Source: Limanda limanda (lineage: Eukaryota > Chordata > Actinopteri > Pleuronectiformes > Pleuronectidae). From it: 64,000 bases of DNA. Positions 63,621 through 64,000 of this stretch are shown here, piece after piece. Where the stretch lies: contig NC_083637.1 in the NCBI RefSeq assembly GCF_963576545.1, forward strand, positions 24,460,507 through 24,524,506. Direction: 5' to 3'. Position 1 is the first letter of the stretch, and each line of letters begins with the position of its first letter. Below the pieces are notes generated by a model. That model did not search any database. It was not told the origin of the DNA and was given only the letters and a program-made list of their open reading frames with translations. The position numbers and the translations under genes are program-made.

Positions 63621-64000
63621 GCCAACGCCAGCTAAATATATAGGCTGCTGCTATATGTTTTTATTTATTTCAAAATAGGGTACTTCTTATTTCATACATT
63701 TCCCACAAATATGGGGATGACTCAAATAACCCTACATAGTTCTGCGTTAAATTTATTTCAAAGTAGGCCTACACTTGCCTGTGTATTTTCTTCTCTTCAT
63801 AAGCATTTGGTGTTTCCCTTTGTTGTAACAGGTAAAAATAAATAAAATGTCAACAGTTTTCTTTATTGTTGTTCTAAAATTTCATAAATGCAATAATCTA
63901 CAGATTAGTATAGTATAACTTTATATAAAATGTTATCAGCTTTGTTATTAATATGTTTTGCGGCTCCAGACAAATTTTATTTGGGGGAAGAGGGGGCAAA
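63621..64000. other. No gene seen
   Basis: A/T-rich sequence to the window edge. Confidence 0.4.

Overview
The window looks like accessory, transposon-dense chromatin of a teleost fish. The basis is the mix of repeat families: piggyBac, hAT, Tc1, DIRS, BEL/Pao, Tx1-clade LINE and a tRNA-derived SINE with an AFC/V-SINE-like tail. Vertebrate-type gene pieces with canonical GT-AG signals also occur: a MAP1-family first exon, a C-type lectin and a TRIM gene. Species cannot be named from sequence alone. Most of the 64 kb is nested mobile DNA.

Layout. 0.3-4.7 kb: composite piggyBac element copy A (TTAA target, subterminal repeat array, a LINE ORF1-like gag gene, a broken piggyBac transposase with a small intron). 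4.7-6.7 kb: block 1, made of the 3' part of a TTAA element, a Tc1 fragment and an LTR fragment. 6.7-9.6 kb: hAT transposase relic. 10.5-14.8 kb: LINE scrap, two hAT relics and a 2.15 kb LTR inserted in one of them. 15-16 kb: minus-strand C-type lectin gene. 17.6-19.1 kb: possible LTR remnant split by a 999 bp hAT element that carries a 119 bp hairpin. 19.6-23.3 kb: broken DIRS element. 23.6-24.7 kb: possible minus-strand 5' exons with a CRE/E-box promoter. 25.8-27.4 kb: element with 22 bp inverted ends. 27.5-32.4 kb: a Tc1 element holding a 400 bp element and a TTAA element, which holds a hAT, which holds a SINE. 33.4-37.7 kb: BEL/Pao LTR plus partial gag and protease. 38.8-39.1 kb: MAP1-like exon 1 (minus). 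39.5-40.6 kb: internally deleted Tc1. 41.5-47.9 kb: GA-rich minisatellite containing a near-full-length Tx1-clade LINE (minus) with an intact 1325-codon ORF2. 47.9-49.3 kb: TRIM pseudogene (minus). 49.3-51.8 kb: inverted-repeat mosaic. 51.85-56.5 kb: composite piggyBac copy B. 56.5-59.7 kb: block 3, related to block 1 and to 31.1-35.2 kb. 59.7-64 kb: sparse sequence with dispersed repeats.

The most unusual system is the composite piggyBac. Two copies carry, upstream of and on the same strand as the transposase, a coding region clearly homologous to the N-terminal and CCHC part of ORF1 of the Tx1-type LINE present intact at 42-47.6 kb. They also carry arrays of about 190-255 bp subterminal repeats (6 and 9 units), TTC-rich tracts and one intron. 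Both copies are dead and share lesions. Both begin exactly at TTAA with unrelated left flanks, yet both run on the right into parts of the same downstream block.

Host genes are few. The lectin has its own TATA-like promoter but a frame break just before the lectin domain. The MAP1-like exon is probably the start of a gene whose remaining exons lie outside the window to the left or are not recognised here. The TRIM gene is a pseudogene.
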